The notes under the pieces were generated by a model. It was not told where the DNA came from. It ran no database searches and saw only the letters and a program-made list of their open reading frames with translations. A stretch of DNA of 64,000 nt from Paralithodes platypus (lineage: Eukaryota; Arthropoda; Malacostraca; Decapoda; Lithodidae), in assembly GCA_032716605.1 (NCBI GenBank), contig CM064552.1:12105386-12169385 (forward strand), in the 5' to 3' direction. The translations under genes were made by a program, and so were the position numbers. This document shows positions 46,416 to 57,238 of the stretch, piece after piece. How positions within the stretch are numbered: position 1 is the stretch's first letter; each line of letters opens with the position of its first letter.

Positions 46416-46940
46416 TGTTGTTTGTTGTTGCTGTTCCCCAAGCTGCCTGGCCGAACAGCCCCAAGGCCCCGAGCAAGGCCAAGGCCATAACCGAGCGCCC
46501 CCACAGAACCTTCCCTGCCGACCACAATAAAGCCTGGGTGACCGAAGCCACTCCATGGCGGGGAGCTGAGGAGGGTGAGGAAACGCCCGGGAAACCAAAG
46601 CCCCACCCAGGGCCCTGTGCCCCTCAGCAATTATGAAGAGAAAGTTGAGGGGCAAAGGAAAAATGTGACGCTTTGGCTTCCAATCTTGGTAGATTGGGAG
46701 GTCAATCCACGGAAGAGACGCCGTCACTTGAGATCTAGAAAATATATAAGTAAAAGGAACAGTCAGAGTAAGCTATGGGTATGGCAGAGATCGCTCAGTT
46801 CTCACTCTTGTAGACCAGCCCATCACCACATGACTAGAACCCAATCCTCTCAGCAACAGCTAGGAAAGGCCCTAGAAAGCCGCCTTTGGCAGGGGGATAG
46901 CTCCCCTATTTCAACCACTTTTGGGGTTGGGCACCCGCCA
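46416..46940 (-). mobile_element. SINE copy 2, 525 bp, 13-bp target duplication
   Basis: TGGAGTATACAGT at 46403-46415 is repeated at 46941-46953. Read on the minus strand the element ends gctgttcggccaggcagctt + ggggaacagc + (aac)n, as in the copy at 25222-25619, and extends ~125 bp further 5'. Both share the tctctgtaccat...cttactctgactgttcc and gggccctgggtggggctttg blocks. The extra 5' part contains GGTTCTAGTCA, a weak B-box match; no clear tRNA or 5S head was identified. Confidence 0.83.
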
Positions 46941-47014
46941 TGGAGTATACAGTATTTGCAGCTGGTTTGCTTGGGAAACAATCTCACTTGCTCATTTAGT
47001 GGTGTACCTTCTAT

Positions 47015-47310
47015 GTGGTGGTTTTATGTTTGTGGGCGGGCTTATGGTGGTGGGGCTTCGCTGCATGTCTGCCTGCTGAGACCGGAATTTTTCCGGGAGG
47101 TCGGGGGCTGGGGCAGTGCTGGAGTGACCTTGGTGATCCCCGGTCTCTGGGTCTGCTCCTGGGCAACGTAGATGGGTGTCAATTTGTATTTTGTTTTTGT
47201 GTGTTCAATATTTTTTTTATTTGTGTTGCGTCTGTCTCGAGTCGGCCACCCCCAGCTAAAAAGAAAAAAAAATTGAATAAAATGGGGAATGTGCCTGATT
47301 CTATAGATAG
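47015..47310 (+). mobile_element. RTE 3' untranslated copy
   Basis: It contains tgtgggcgggcttatggtgg, gctgcatgtctgcctgctga and ctgtctcgagtcggccaccc, then ccagct, an A-rich patch and ggggaatgtgcctgattc, ending in a (gata)n run. It has the same layout as 43520-43800. Confidence 0.73.
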
Positions 47311-47636
47311 ATAGATAATACTGTATTGTTTTGCTAAATCTTCGATACGTTTTTTCTACATAGTGATTTGTATAAGTTTGTTTATCTTTATATTACAGTA
47401 TGCGGTTTCTGGTTGTGATTTTGTTTGTTTTATAAGTTTTACATTTTAATTAATATACAGTAAATTATAGCCCAAAAAAATCCATTCTGGGAGCCCTGCA
47501 GATTCCTAGTAACCAGCTATGATCAAAGGGAGACATCTCAATGTTTCCCTGGATGCACGATTGAGAAAATCTCCAAACCCTATCTAGGGACTGGGGTTTG
47601 AAATTTGGATGGGGAAAGATAAAATATTAATGCCAT

Positions 47637-47708
47637 AGTCTATCTATCTATCTATTGCCGGACGCAGTGATCCCCGAAGGAGTGGCCACAAACGAAATGC
47701 CCCCATTC
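47637..47708 (-). mobile_element. RTE-B 3' end, left piece (split by LINE3)
   Basis: The + strand (tcta)n run then ttgccggacgcagtgatccc is the reverse of the tail at 50085-50116 (gggatcatggcgtcgggcaa, then (tag a)n). It continues, on the other side of LINE3, at 57239. Confidence 0.75.
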
Positions 47709-48035
47709 ACCTCTGTCCCCAATCATTCACTTCATCTCCATATTATTGTGCCTGTTACATGCTTTTCATTTGTATGGTATAGCTAAAAATGCGGCTTCGA
47801 GATTAGTTATCTTTCTTACGCGGTCGCCATTTTTGTTACCCGTCGAATGTAAACAGACCGTCTGTTTCATGTACAGTACTTTTGCATCATATGACATTTG
47901 AGTTATGTATTTCCCTATGTAATATCTTTTTGGTGTTCAGGGGGCCTAATATTTAAACCTGTTGTGTACTATTGTTACATTATTTGTTAGCCTATATCAT
48001 GTAATAACTTTTCCTACCCAGTCTCACCCATAGGC

Positions 48036-48040
<5 letters not shown>

Positions 48041-48075
<35 letters not shown>
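48041..48075. repeat. 35-base poly-T run in the LINE3 leader
   Basis: An uninterrupted T run shortly before the ORF1 start. It may be an expanded homopolymer or the inverted poly-A of a lost insertion; no element is attached to it. Confidence 0.95.
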
Positions 48076-48079
<4 letters not shown>

Positions 48080-49629
48080 GGGACCTCCAACTAAAGGCCG
48101 ATTAGGCTAATAATGGAAAATGTTACAGTGGGGGGTGCGGAGACCCCTTCGCACCCCCCGGGGGACTCCCACTTCTCTATGGAACCCCCCCCCCCAATAT
48201 TCCTGACCTTGGCAAACCTCCTTCGGATACTGTGACGAATTCTCCATCGTCGGATAGTGAAATCAATCAGGTGATCTCCCCGGCATCAATTCCTATGCAA
48301 TGTACTGCCTCTGTGACCAATATTAGTGATGACAACCCCACAGTCCCGACTTTAACTTCTAAATTACCCGATTATGATTCTAGCGTACCTCTTCATTCCG
48401 TTGAAAACCTTAATGAAGAAGTTTGGATGCCCTCAGCTGACACCCTTACGGATACTTCTTGTATCCCTGACCCGTCTGCGACTACATTTGTTACCATCTT
48501 ACCTCCGGATGCTGGATCTGCTACCTCAATTAAGCCTGCTTCTGTACCTCCACGGTCTCAACGGACCATTGATGCAGGTACAGGAAAAGACCTTGCAGGT
48601 ATTTTCTCTACCATTCACACGCTTCATCCGTTCTTACCAGCACACAACCGACAAAGGCGTAAGCGTAACACGTATACCCCTGCTTCGAAGGACACTTATA
48701 ACGCTATGTTCAGTCCCCCAGATTGGTCACGGTTTTTCACGGTCTCTGGTGAACCTATGGACGATTTTAGTTTATATGATACTCTCGCACAAGATATTGG
48801 TGACTTCACCATGCATGCTGTTGGCACGGCCAAGCAAATGATTGAGGTGAAAACACAGGAGCAATCAGAAGCCTTACAAGCCTACCTCGACACCCCCAAC
48901 GACAGATACACAGGTAAACCAGATGAATACCTGAATCAGTGTATTGGCATTGTTGTGCTCCCTTCCAACTTTGAATTTGCAGATCAAAGCTTTACAGACT
49001 CAACCCATCGTATCTTAAATTTATTGCAATGAACTGACCCAACTGTTGTTAAAGTGGACACTTATACTGCTCCTCAGCGTGGAAATCGGCCCCCACTACG
49101 CATTGTCAAAATCAATTTTATGCGCCATGACCTCCCTATGCATGTCCGTCTTGCAGGTCGCCAACTGCAAGTACGAAGGTATGTTAACAAGCCGAGACAA
49201 TGCACAAATTGCTGGAAGCTTGGGTATTCAACACCACGGTGTCGGGCTCTCAATGCTCGTTGCTTAATTTGCGGCTCAGAACAACATGCTCTCAACAATT
49301 GTCGAGCCAGAGCGCCCCGTTGTGCAAATTGTAACGGGTCCCACAAAGCCAGTGACAGAACATGCCCGCACTTTACGTTTCATTGTGAAGTATTACATTT
49401 ACAGGCCACAAAAGGTCTCGCCTTCCGGTCAGCTGCAGCACAAGTAATGCAGGAAGGTAAAGCTCGTCCATATAGACGGTATGAATCAACTACACCCGCT
49501 GACTCCTCTGACCACCAGCATCCAGAGCAGCCTCCGGCACCACCTATCAGCCCACAACATTACCCCACCAATGATACCTTCCGTTTAGTTCATCTTAACT
49601 CCCCAGACCTATCCAGCAGTAACAAGAAA

Positions 49630-50116
49630 TAGGGTGGTCAGTATGGAAGTGAAGAAGTCCTTGCAAGACAGTGTGGTAATCCCGACACTGACTTATGGAA
49701 GCGAAGCATGGACGTTGGTTGAGAGACTCAGACCAAGAGTGAGAGCAGTGGAAATGAATTACTTAAGAAGTGCGTACGGAGTTACATGGAGGGATAGACA
49801 GACTAATGAGGAAGTAAGAAGGAGGTGTGGTGTGGAGGTGGATGTGCTGGAGAGTGTGAAAAGGAACAACTTGAGATGGTTCGGCCATATAGAACGTATG
49901 GAAAGCGAGAGAATGACTAAGAGGGTGCACGAGAGCGAGGTGGAGGGACAGAGAGGGAGAGGTGGAAGGATGGAGTGAGGAAGTATATGAACGAAGGCGG
50001 TGCTGGTTGGGGGGAGAGACGTCGACTGACTAGGGACAGAGGTGCATGGGGGCGGTTCGTTTGAGGCCACCCCTTCGGGGATCATGGCGTCGGGCAATAG
50101 ATAGATAGATAGACAT
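49630..50116 (+). mobile_element. RTE-B 3' fragment inserted in LINE3
   Basis: The frame 49634-49978 gives SMEVKKSLQDSVVIPTLTYG, SEAWTLVE, NNLRWFGHIERMESERMTKR, VHESEVEGQRGRG, then the 3' region ending catggcgtcgggcaatagat and (agat)n. It is 5'-truncated. The same family forms the element split by LINE3 itself (47637-47708 and 57239-58845), so RTE-B was active both before and after LINE3 landed. No clear target duplication was seen. Confidence 0.82.
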
Positions 50117-50556
50117 ATAATACTGAGTTTTGGAACATGACTACCGAAGAGGACCTCATGCAATGTAACAGAGTACCTGATATAGAGTCCTCTCCCCGAT
50201 CTCACTCAACCCTTTGCAGCCTCGGAAAAAGCGTAAGGTTGCAAGTCCTATCCGGTCATTATCCCAGACCTCAAAACTCGGCTCCGCCACACAGAAGTGG
50301 GATATGCCTACCCACGATCCAGACTGTGGCTGCCGTAACTGCGGCCGATTCTTTCTACTTCAGCACAAGACTTCTACCCAAACAGTACTCAAAGAACATC
50401 TTCAAAAATTTCTTTCCAAGCGAGCTCCATCGGAAGATGCTCAAAATCACCCTACTCCTTGTTAATGTGTCACCCATATTTGTGAATCTGATCCCCCACC
50501 CAAGGACTTGATTCCTGAATGACAATAGCCTGTTGGAATCTGACTTGACAAATATA

Positions 50557-50970
50557 CAGTAGAACTCCTCCCATCCGGTGCTCTCAGATCCGGAAACCCA
50601 AGAGATCCAGACAGGCATTTCGGTCCAGACTCATTTTTCAGCCAACCAGACTTGTCTAGATGGCTTGGGAAAAATATAAGTCAATCCGAAAACGAACGAG
50701 ACAAATACAAGTTTCAACACATATTATTTACATCCAATGTTAGATATCCAGACTTGTATGTCAGCCATCCGGATTTGTCTGGATGGCTGAAACCTGAGTC
50801 TGGTTGTTTAAGTTAGATATCTGAACTCATGTTTCAGCCATCCGGATTTGTCTGGATGGCTGAATATATGTCCGGACTTTTGGCAGATTCGGACTTTTGG
50901 CAGATTCGGACTTTTGGCAGATCCAGACAGGGTTCTCCCCCAATTAGTCTGGATGGGCGAGGTTTTACTG
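50557..50970. mobile_element. TA-flanked pogo-like MITE with internal tandem repeats
   Basis: The ends CAGTAGAACTCCTCCCATCC and, inward from the right, CAGTAAAACCTCGCCCATCC are inverted repeats; TA flanks at 50555-50556 and 50971-50972. Inside are two copies of the hairpin agccatccggatttgtctgg and about three copies of cggacttttggcagat (about 50873-50928). Confidence 0.87.
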
Positions 50971-52548
50971 TAGAGCTATCACAATCCCGTTTTGACGTTC
51001 ACCAACCTCCTGTCAATGTCCGGACCACCCTCACCACGCCTGATCCTCCCTATACCCTTGAGCGACATGTTCCGTCAGCCGCTCCCCACTGCCCAGATCC
51101 CGATGCTCCCAAACCTAAGGACATTTCCCCACAAACTCCTGATAACCCTACGAAACCAACATCTCAAGAACCTTCAATAACGACTCATCATACCCAGAGC
51201 CCCACACAATCTCCTGTATTGATATGTCACACCAATATCCCATCTGACAAATGTGGATGTCCAATTTGTTTCCGTAAATACATCACACCCCATATCAGTG
51301 GCACGGATCCCTGCCTCCTTGCTCGGACGCAAGATTTTGTCACCACACGTAAACTTCCCCCTAACCCTGATGCAGATTTTACCTCCGCTTTATCTATTTA
51401 TGAACACTCTGCGCCAAAAAATCCTCCACTCCCCCACCCATGTTCCTAAACTAGTCGCACAATTCACAGCTATTTATGAAAATATTACAGACCTTACATC
51501 TACCCCTTCACCTCCATCCATCCAATCCTCGCCACACTCGCAACCTTTACCAGACTCTCTGCAAGAGACCACTATTGTCGATGACTCTGACAATCCTGTA
51601 CTTGATGGCATATAACATTTTGCAATGGAATATAAACGGATACCAAACTCGCCTCCGTATTGGAGAATTACGATTACTTAAATTATATTCACCATTATGC
51701 ATTTGCCTCCAACATGTAGGCAATTTTGTTGTCCCCCCCCCAGGCATTATACTGTTGCTGCTAGCTCCCCTATAACCCCTTCACATCTCTGAACGGCCAT
51801 CCTTGTGCACTATAAGTGCGTATTTGTACCTCTCACCCTTGACCCCAACCCTTTTCAAACGACTGCCGTCTCCATTTCATTACCAAACCTTCCTTCCTTG
51901 ACTGTTTGCTCCTCCTACTATCAACCCTCCTGTCATTACAATACTTCAGACCTTCATCAAATAGTACGACAACTGACCCCACCATACGTTATTCTGGGTG
52001 ACTTTAACGCACACTCTCCCCTTTGGGGCAACCCAGACACAGACACCCCAGGCGATAACATTGAAAAATATCTCCTTAATTCTACTCTGTGTTGTCTCAT
52101 CTTGGACACTCCCACCTACAGATCTGCTACCCATTGTACATTTTCCGCTGTGAATCTTTCCTTTGCCTCGGATGACGCAGCTCCCCTATTTGACTGGGCA
52201 GTTTTACAGGATCGCTTCTCCAGCGACCACTACCCTATACTCCTTAAGTATTTGTGCCCTGCATCCTCCACTCCAATATCAAGTTATAATCTCTCTAAGG
52301 CCGATTGTACGTCTTATACGCACTCCTCTGCAGACATTTCAGACTTCTCCCCTACCTCTTCCCCTGCACATAATTTTGATTATTTTTCGTCCTTCGTCAA
52401 CTCCATTGCTCGCAATCATATCCTACTTACCTCCTCGCTGACGCACCCTCGCCAGGTCCCTTGGTGGACGTACACTCTAGCACAAATGATAACATTCAAG
52501 CATCGTGTCGAACGCCTTCTCAAGCGTCTGAGTGTTAGGCAGCGACGA

Positions 52549-53033
52549 TTAACTCTCCAGCCCCGGCTATTGTATTATATAATTTCCCCGAAACCCGGGG
52601 GTTTTGGCCGAAAAACGTCTATGCCTAGGCTACCGTATCTTTGTTATTTTGACTGCTTCCGCATTCCCGTGCATCCCCAAGCGTAGATGTGTTTCGTACC
52701 TGTAGAATGGCGTTGAGTAGAGCTCTCTAAGTCAACTGGTTCAGTTGTGATGACGATTTCCGTGGAGAGAATTTGTGGCAATATCAGCCACTTATCATTA
52801 CTTTTCACTACTTAACAATAACACACAGCCACACACGAACAAGGACGCCTCTCCTTCTTGTGGTCGGAGATGCGCGGCGTCGGTCCAGCCGGCTGTTGTA
52901 TACATGCGTCGGACGGACGCCTCGCACACCAAGCTTACAGGCTTTCAAGCTGCCGGAGCCTCAGAGCCCTACCGGGTAGCGCGGGGGTGTTTTTTATGGA
53001 TGCCTCAGAGCCCAACCGGGTCTGAGGGGTTAA
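52549..53033. mobile_element. piggyBac-like MITE, copy 3 (TTAA-flanked, in LINE3)
   Basis: It is 485 bp including TTAA at 52549-52552 and 53030-53033. Ends CTCTCCAGCCCCGG and, inward from the right, CCCCTCAGACCCGG. The core is most like copy 2 (attcccgtgcatccccaagc, catgcgtcggacggacgcct). The paired word GCCTCAGAGCCC(T/A)ACCGGGT lies at 52958-52977 and 53002-53021. It interrupts ORF2 after the RQRRL residues. Confidence 0.87.
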
Positions 53034-53108
53034 AGACCGTTTCCCCCCGACATTTTTCCACTAATCGTTACTTTGACCTCATGACCATCACTATTGAAAA
53101 AATTGCCC

Positions 53109-53597
53109 TTAACCCTTCCTCCCCGGGCTGTCTTACCAAATGACGGTCGCCCCTACCCGGGCGATATGGCTGAAAAACGTCTAGGCCTAGGCTACCGTAT
53201 TTATGTTTATTTTCACTGCTAGAACTTTCCCACTCATCTATAATCGTAGTGCGGTTTTCAATCTGTATTTTGGCATTGAGTAGAGCTCTGTAAGTCAACT
53301 GGTTCAGTTGTGATGACGATTTCAGTGGAGCCAATATTGCAGAGATGTTGCCAATATGGGGGCTTTTTAGACACTAATTTCGTCATGACGTCAGAACAAT
53401 AACATTAAGGGGTCTTCTCCTTCTTGTTTTCGGAGGTGCGGTGACGAACGCTTGGGTTTGTTGACATACGTCGTACGCACGGCGTTCGGACCAAGCTTAA
53501 TTAGGCTATTAAGTTCATGCCTTAGATAAGGCATACCGGGTAGCGGCCCTTCTTTCGTGCTGTCCTTACCTAAGGCAGACCGGGTAGGAAGGGTTAA
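53109..53597. mobile_element. piggyBac-like MITE, copy 4 (TTAA-flanked, in LINE3)
   Basis: It is 489 bp including TTAA at 53109-53112 and 53594-53597. Ends CCCTTCCTCCCCGGGCTG and, inward from the right, CCCTTCCTACCCGGTCTG, the best-preserved pair of the family. The core is most like copy 1 (gacactaatttcgtcat, ttttcggaggtgcggtgac). The paired word GCCTTAGATAAGGCATACCGG and CCTTACCTAAGGCAGACCGG is at 53519-53540 and 53563-53584. Only 75 bp of LINE3 separate it from copy 3. Confidence 0.88.
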
Positions 53598-53742
53598 AAC
53601 GTTTTACCTGTATAACAAGATTTGTGCAGTTGTCAAATGCAGTATCCTTGACAGTAAGATACAGTACTTTCATGGCGATCATATATTTCGTCCTTCACTT
53701 CCCGCACCCCTCTCTCAACTTTATGGAAAAAGTTTTGTAGTA

Positions 53743-54206
53743 CAGTCAGTCCCCCCAATCCGTGCCTATATGGGCGGCATTACACGACGTGTATTGGGAA
53801 TTCGCGCATTGGGGATAACATAACTTATGGAGAAAAATACATATGGGGGGCAGCCCGCATTTCCACACACATTTGACGGTAATTTTTGATCAAAATCAAT
53901 ACTAATTGGACAACCAAGCATACACAATAATAGAAACATAAACAAGTCATTCCTTACATTAAAATTAAATGCTATAAGTAGGTGAGAAGAGTGGGGGCTC
54001 TGAGGCAGACCCCCGCGACAGGGCGAGTTCATATAGCCTAGGCCATATGCGGAATACAAAAAACAGCATTTTTACACCACTCTTCAACCGTGATTGGTGT
54101 TTGTGGGGTCAATACGTGTTTTAGGGATTTTGAGTACCTGTTTTACCCCTCGGCGCGGAATAGGGTAAACGCGGACTGAGGATACGTATATTAGGGGGAC
54201 TGACTG
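53743..54206. mobile_element. TA-flanked MITE with CAGTCAGTCCCCC ends
   Basis: The left end CAGTCAGTCCCCCCAAT and the inward-read right end CAGTCAGTCCCCCTAAT are inverted repeats; TA at 53741-53742 and 54207-54208. Joining the flanks leaves ORF2 sequence in frame (...SFC then SINGCTVRPPL). The interior is unrelated to the other MITEs here. Confidence 0.87.
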
Positions 54207-54973
54207 TATCAACGGATGCACTGTACGGCCTCCACTCTCTCCACTCAAAGACCCTGCCTCGGACTCGCTTACACATGACCCCCTTGACATCGCTGCCATC
54301 CATGCCAAACATTTCTGTCACGTTAGCTCAAACCAGTCATTGCCTCGACAATTTCTTCGTTATAAATGTATGGAGGAATCTCGCCCGCTATCTTTTCATA
54401 GCGGCGAAACACATGAATATAATACCCCTTTTTCATTTCCGGAATTGCGACACACGCTTGACCTGTGTACAGACACTACACCTGGCCCGGATGGATTCTC
54501 GTACGCTCTCATCCGTCACCTCCATCCACGTGCGCTACAACATCTTTTACAATTGTACAATCAATTCTGGATAAGTAACTATTTCCCACCGTCTTGGCAG
54601 AATGCTTACACTATACCCGTACCGAAGCCTGGCAAAAATCATAGTCTTCCCACAAATTACAGACCGATTGTACTTACCTCGTGCCTCTGCAAATTAATGG
54701 AAAAAATTATCAATCCTCGACTTTTACATTACGCTGAGTCGCATGCCCTACTATCCCCATATCAGAATGTCTCCCGCCCTGGCCGTTCTACGCTGCACTC
54801 ACTTATTCGCCTTGAACACCAAATATGTGATGGGTTTTCCAAGAACCAACCCACAGTGGCAATATTTTTTGATATTGCTAAGGCATATGACACAACATGG
54901 AGACACAGGATTTTTAAAATGTTACACGATTCTGGCATGCGAGGTCCTCTTCCCTGCTTTTTACAAAATGTTC

Positions 54974-55553
54974 TCTAACCGTACATTCCAGGCCAAAAAT
55001 AATGGTCTCCTATCGGACATTATGCCACAAACTAATGGAATACCACAAGGATGTGCCCTTAGCAGCTTACTCTTTATTATGGCGATTAATAGTGTCACAC
55101 GCTGCCTCCTACCTGACATATCGTATAGCTTGTATGTGGACGACTTGGCAATATATTATACTTCTCCCAGTCTGACTCACATACAACAGCATCTTAACAT
55201 TGCTCTAAAATCCATCCACTCTTGGGCATCCACTGCTGGTTTTCAATTTTCTACTGAAAAGACTCTAACCGTACATTCCAGGCCAAAAATAATGGTCTCC
55301 TATCGGACATTACGCCACAAACTAATGGAATACCACAAGGATATGCCCTTAGCAGCTTACTCTTTATTATGGCGATTAATAGTGTCACACGCTGCCTCCT
55401 ACCTGACATATCGTATAGCTTTTATGTGGACGACTTGGCAATATATTATACTTCTCCCAGTCTGACTCACATACAACAGCATCTTAACATTGCTCTAAAA
55501 TCCATCCACTCTTGGGCATCCACTGCTGGTTTTCAATTTTCTACTGAAAAGAC
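54974..55553 (+). repeat. 290-bp direct tandem duplication across the RT active site
   Basis: tctaaccgtacattccaggc starts at 54974 and again at 55264, and the two 290-bp units match almost base for base (differences include attatg/attacg, aaggatgtgc/aaggatatgc and gcttgtatgtgg/gcttttatgtgg). Each unit contains the GIPQGC-like block and YVDD. 290 is not a multiple of three, so the frame is lost at the junction. Confidence 0.95.
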
Positions 55554-57238
55554 TAACGCCGTTGTATTCTATAGAAATGTTCGACATTTACGTAAACAGT
55601 CCATTACTCTCACCATGGGAAATTCTAATATTCAGATCCTTCCACATACCAGGTACCTTGGTATAATCTTTGATACTCACCTTAATTGGAAGAGTCACAT
55701 CGCCTGCTTAAAGGCACGTTGCCTCCAGAGAATGAATGTTCTGAAAACAGTTGCACGAGTCCATTGGGGCGCAGATCGCTCTACACTTTTACTGTTTTAC
55801 AGTACAGAGCTACCATCCTCTCAGCCCTAGAATATGGTAGCCCTGTCTATGGCACGGCCTCTGCTTCCACATTAGGAACCCTCGACAGCGTACACCATTT
55901 GGGCATCCGCATTAGCTCGGGGGCATTCCATTTCTGTCATGTCTACAATATCCTATGTGAGGCTGGGACCTTACCTCTTGCCTACCACCATCGATTAATC
56001 CTAATGCTTACGGCTGTTTGCCTCCGTCATGAACCACCTCTACTAGGACTATTCCATTCCACAGATAACTATCGTTCAACCATTCCGGTGCCAATCCCAA
56101 TATTGTCTCGCCAAGTGCTCTCAACTTACAATATCACCGTTCCTCCCCAAAACATCACATCCCAGTCACATCACTCCATGGACCCTAAAACACCCTACAG
56201 TCTGCTTTCACTTAGCGGATCAACTTGATGCCCAAGCCCCACCTCAATGTCGACATCTCGCTTTACTACATATTGATAGTCATATCCCGGCTGATTTCAT
56301 TTACACCGATGGCTAGAAAAATGCGTATGCCGTGGGTTGCGCTGCAGTCTCAGACCATGGCTTGTATCAAAGCACCTTACGCCATCACTCCACGGTTTTC
56401 ACTGCTGAATTGTGGGCTATTCAAGGTGCTTCAAGCACCATCTCCTCATTGTCGAGGAAATCTCCGCGGGTCGTTATCTGTAGTGACTCAAAGAGTGCAC
56501 TACAAGCCTTATGTGTATTTGCCCCCAATGACCCATTGGTCAAGACTATCATCCACACAATCCACAAATTACAGTGTGCTAATCGCTCCATCACGCTGTG
56601 CTGGATCCCTGCGCATGTAGGAATTCCTGGGAATGAACGTGCCGACTTCCTCGCTAAGCAGGCGTGTCAAGGTACACCCTCTGCTACTTTGCTGCGTGCA
56701 GAGGATATGCTCCCTGTCCTTCGTCGCATTGTGTATGACTCATGGCTAGTTGAGTGGCGAGCACAACCATTAACTGGCCACCTTCGCTCCATTAAGGATG
56801 ACATACACTGGTGGCCCTCTTCAATTAATGGTTCACCCGCAGACCAAACCCGATTAACCCGATTACGTTTAGGCCACACACGCCTCACACATGGTTACCT
56901 GATGTCCACCTCTCATGGTCAACCACCTGAATGCCAACATTGCCATACATCATTGACTGTTTTTCACTTTCTTTGTATTTGTCCCGTCTATGCATCTGAA
57001 AGACGGCGATTCTTGCAGAATGCCTCATTACATGACATCCTCTCCGACTCAGACTCTTTCAATTTCACCCCCATTCGTCATTTCCTGAGAGATATAAATT
57101 TATACAATGACATATAACTACTGACGTATACGTGACTTAAAACTCTGTACCATCTCCTCCAACACTAGCCTTGAGAGGGCCTAGACCCAGTGGGCTAGTA
57201 TAAAATAAAAACATCATAAACAACAACCTCTGTTCCCA

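Larger units (their letters stand above)
48113..51615 (+). pseudogene. LINE3 ORF1 (gag-like, zinc knuckles), interrupted
   Basis: The ATG at 48113 (MENVTVGGAETPSHPPGD) is followed by a frameshift at the C run 48185-48195, after which the frame continues to 49629. A TGA at 49030-49032 lies in the middle. The folded region is DWSRFFTVSGEPMDDFSLYD. Knuckles: CTNCWKLGYSTPRC (His replaced by Tyr), CLICGSEQHALNNC and CANCNGSHKASDRTC. The C-terminal part is split by an RTE fragment (49630-50116) and a MITE (50557-50970). Two similar Cys motifs, DCGCRNCGRFF and KCGCPICFRKY, occur in the tail. It ends at TAA 51613-51615, overlapping the ORF2 start. Confidence 0.8.
51605..57117 (+). pseudogene. LINE3 ORF2 (endonuclease-RT-RNase H), heavily interrupted
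   Basis: The ATG at 51605 (MAYNILQWNINGYQTRL) overlaps the ORF1 stop. Endonuclease motifs: LQWNINGY, VILGDFNAHSPLWGN, FSSDHYPILLK. A frameshift lies at the C run 51733-51741. Two piggyBac-like MITEs and a TA-MITE split the linker. RT: YALIRHLHPRAL, TNYRPIVLTSCLCKLMEKI, VAIFFDIAKAYDTTW, GIPQGCALSSLLF, and SLYVDDLAIYY, which occurs a second time as SFYVDDLAIYY because of a 290-bp duplication. TACAGTA at 55798-55804 shifts the frame. RNase H: FIYTDG then TAG (56314-56316), VFTAELWAIQ, VICSDSKSALQAL, WIPAHVGIPGNERADFLAKQ. C-terminal CQHCHTSLTVFHFLCIC. Confidence 0.85.
47722..57225 (+). mobile_element. LINE3: I-type LINE with five nested insertions
   Basis: It is flanked by a 13-bp target duplication with one mismatch: ACCTCTGTCCCCA (47709-47721) and ACCTCTGTTCCCA (57226-57238). 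Both flanks are RTE sequence that becomes continuous without the LINE. ORF1 (from 48113) and ORF2 (from 51605) resemble LINE1 in order and motifs. Insertions: RTE fragment 49630-50116, TA-MITE 50557-50970, piggyBac-like MITEs 52549-53033 and 53109-53597, TA-MITE 53743-54206; plus a 290-bp tandem duplication. Subtracting these leaves about 6.9 kb, close to the 6.94 kb of LINE1. It ends ataaacaac without poly-A. Confidence 0.9.
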
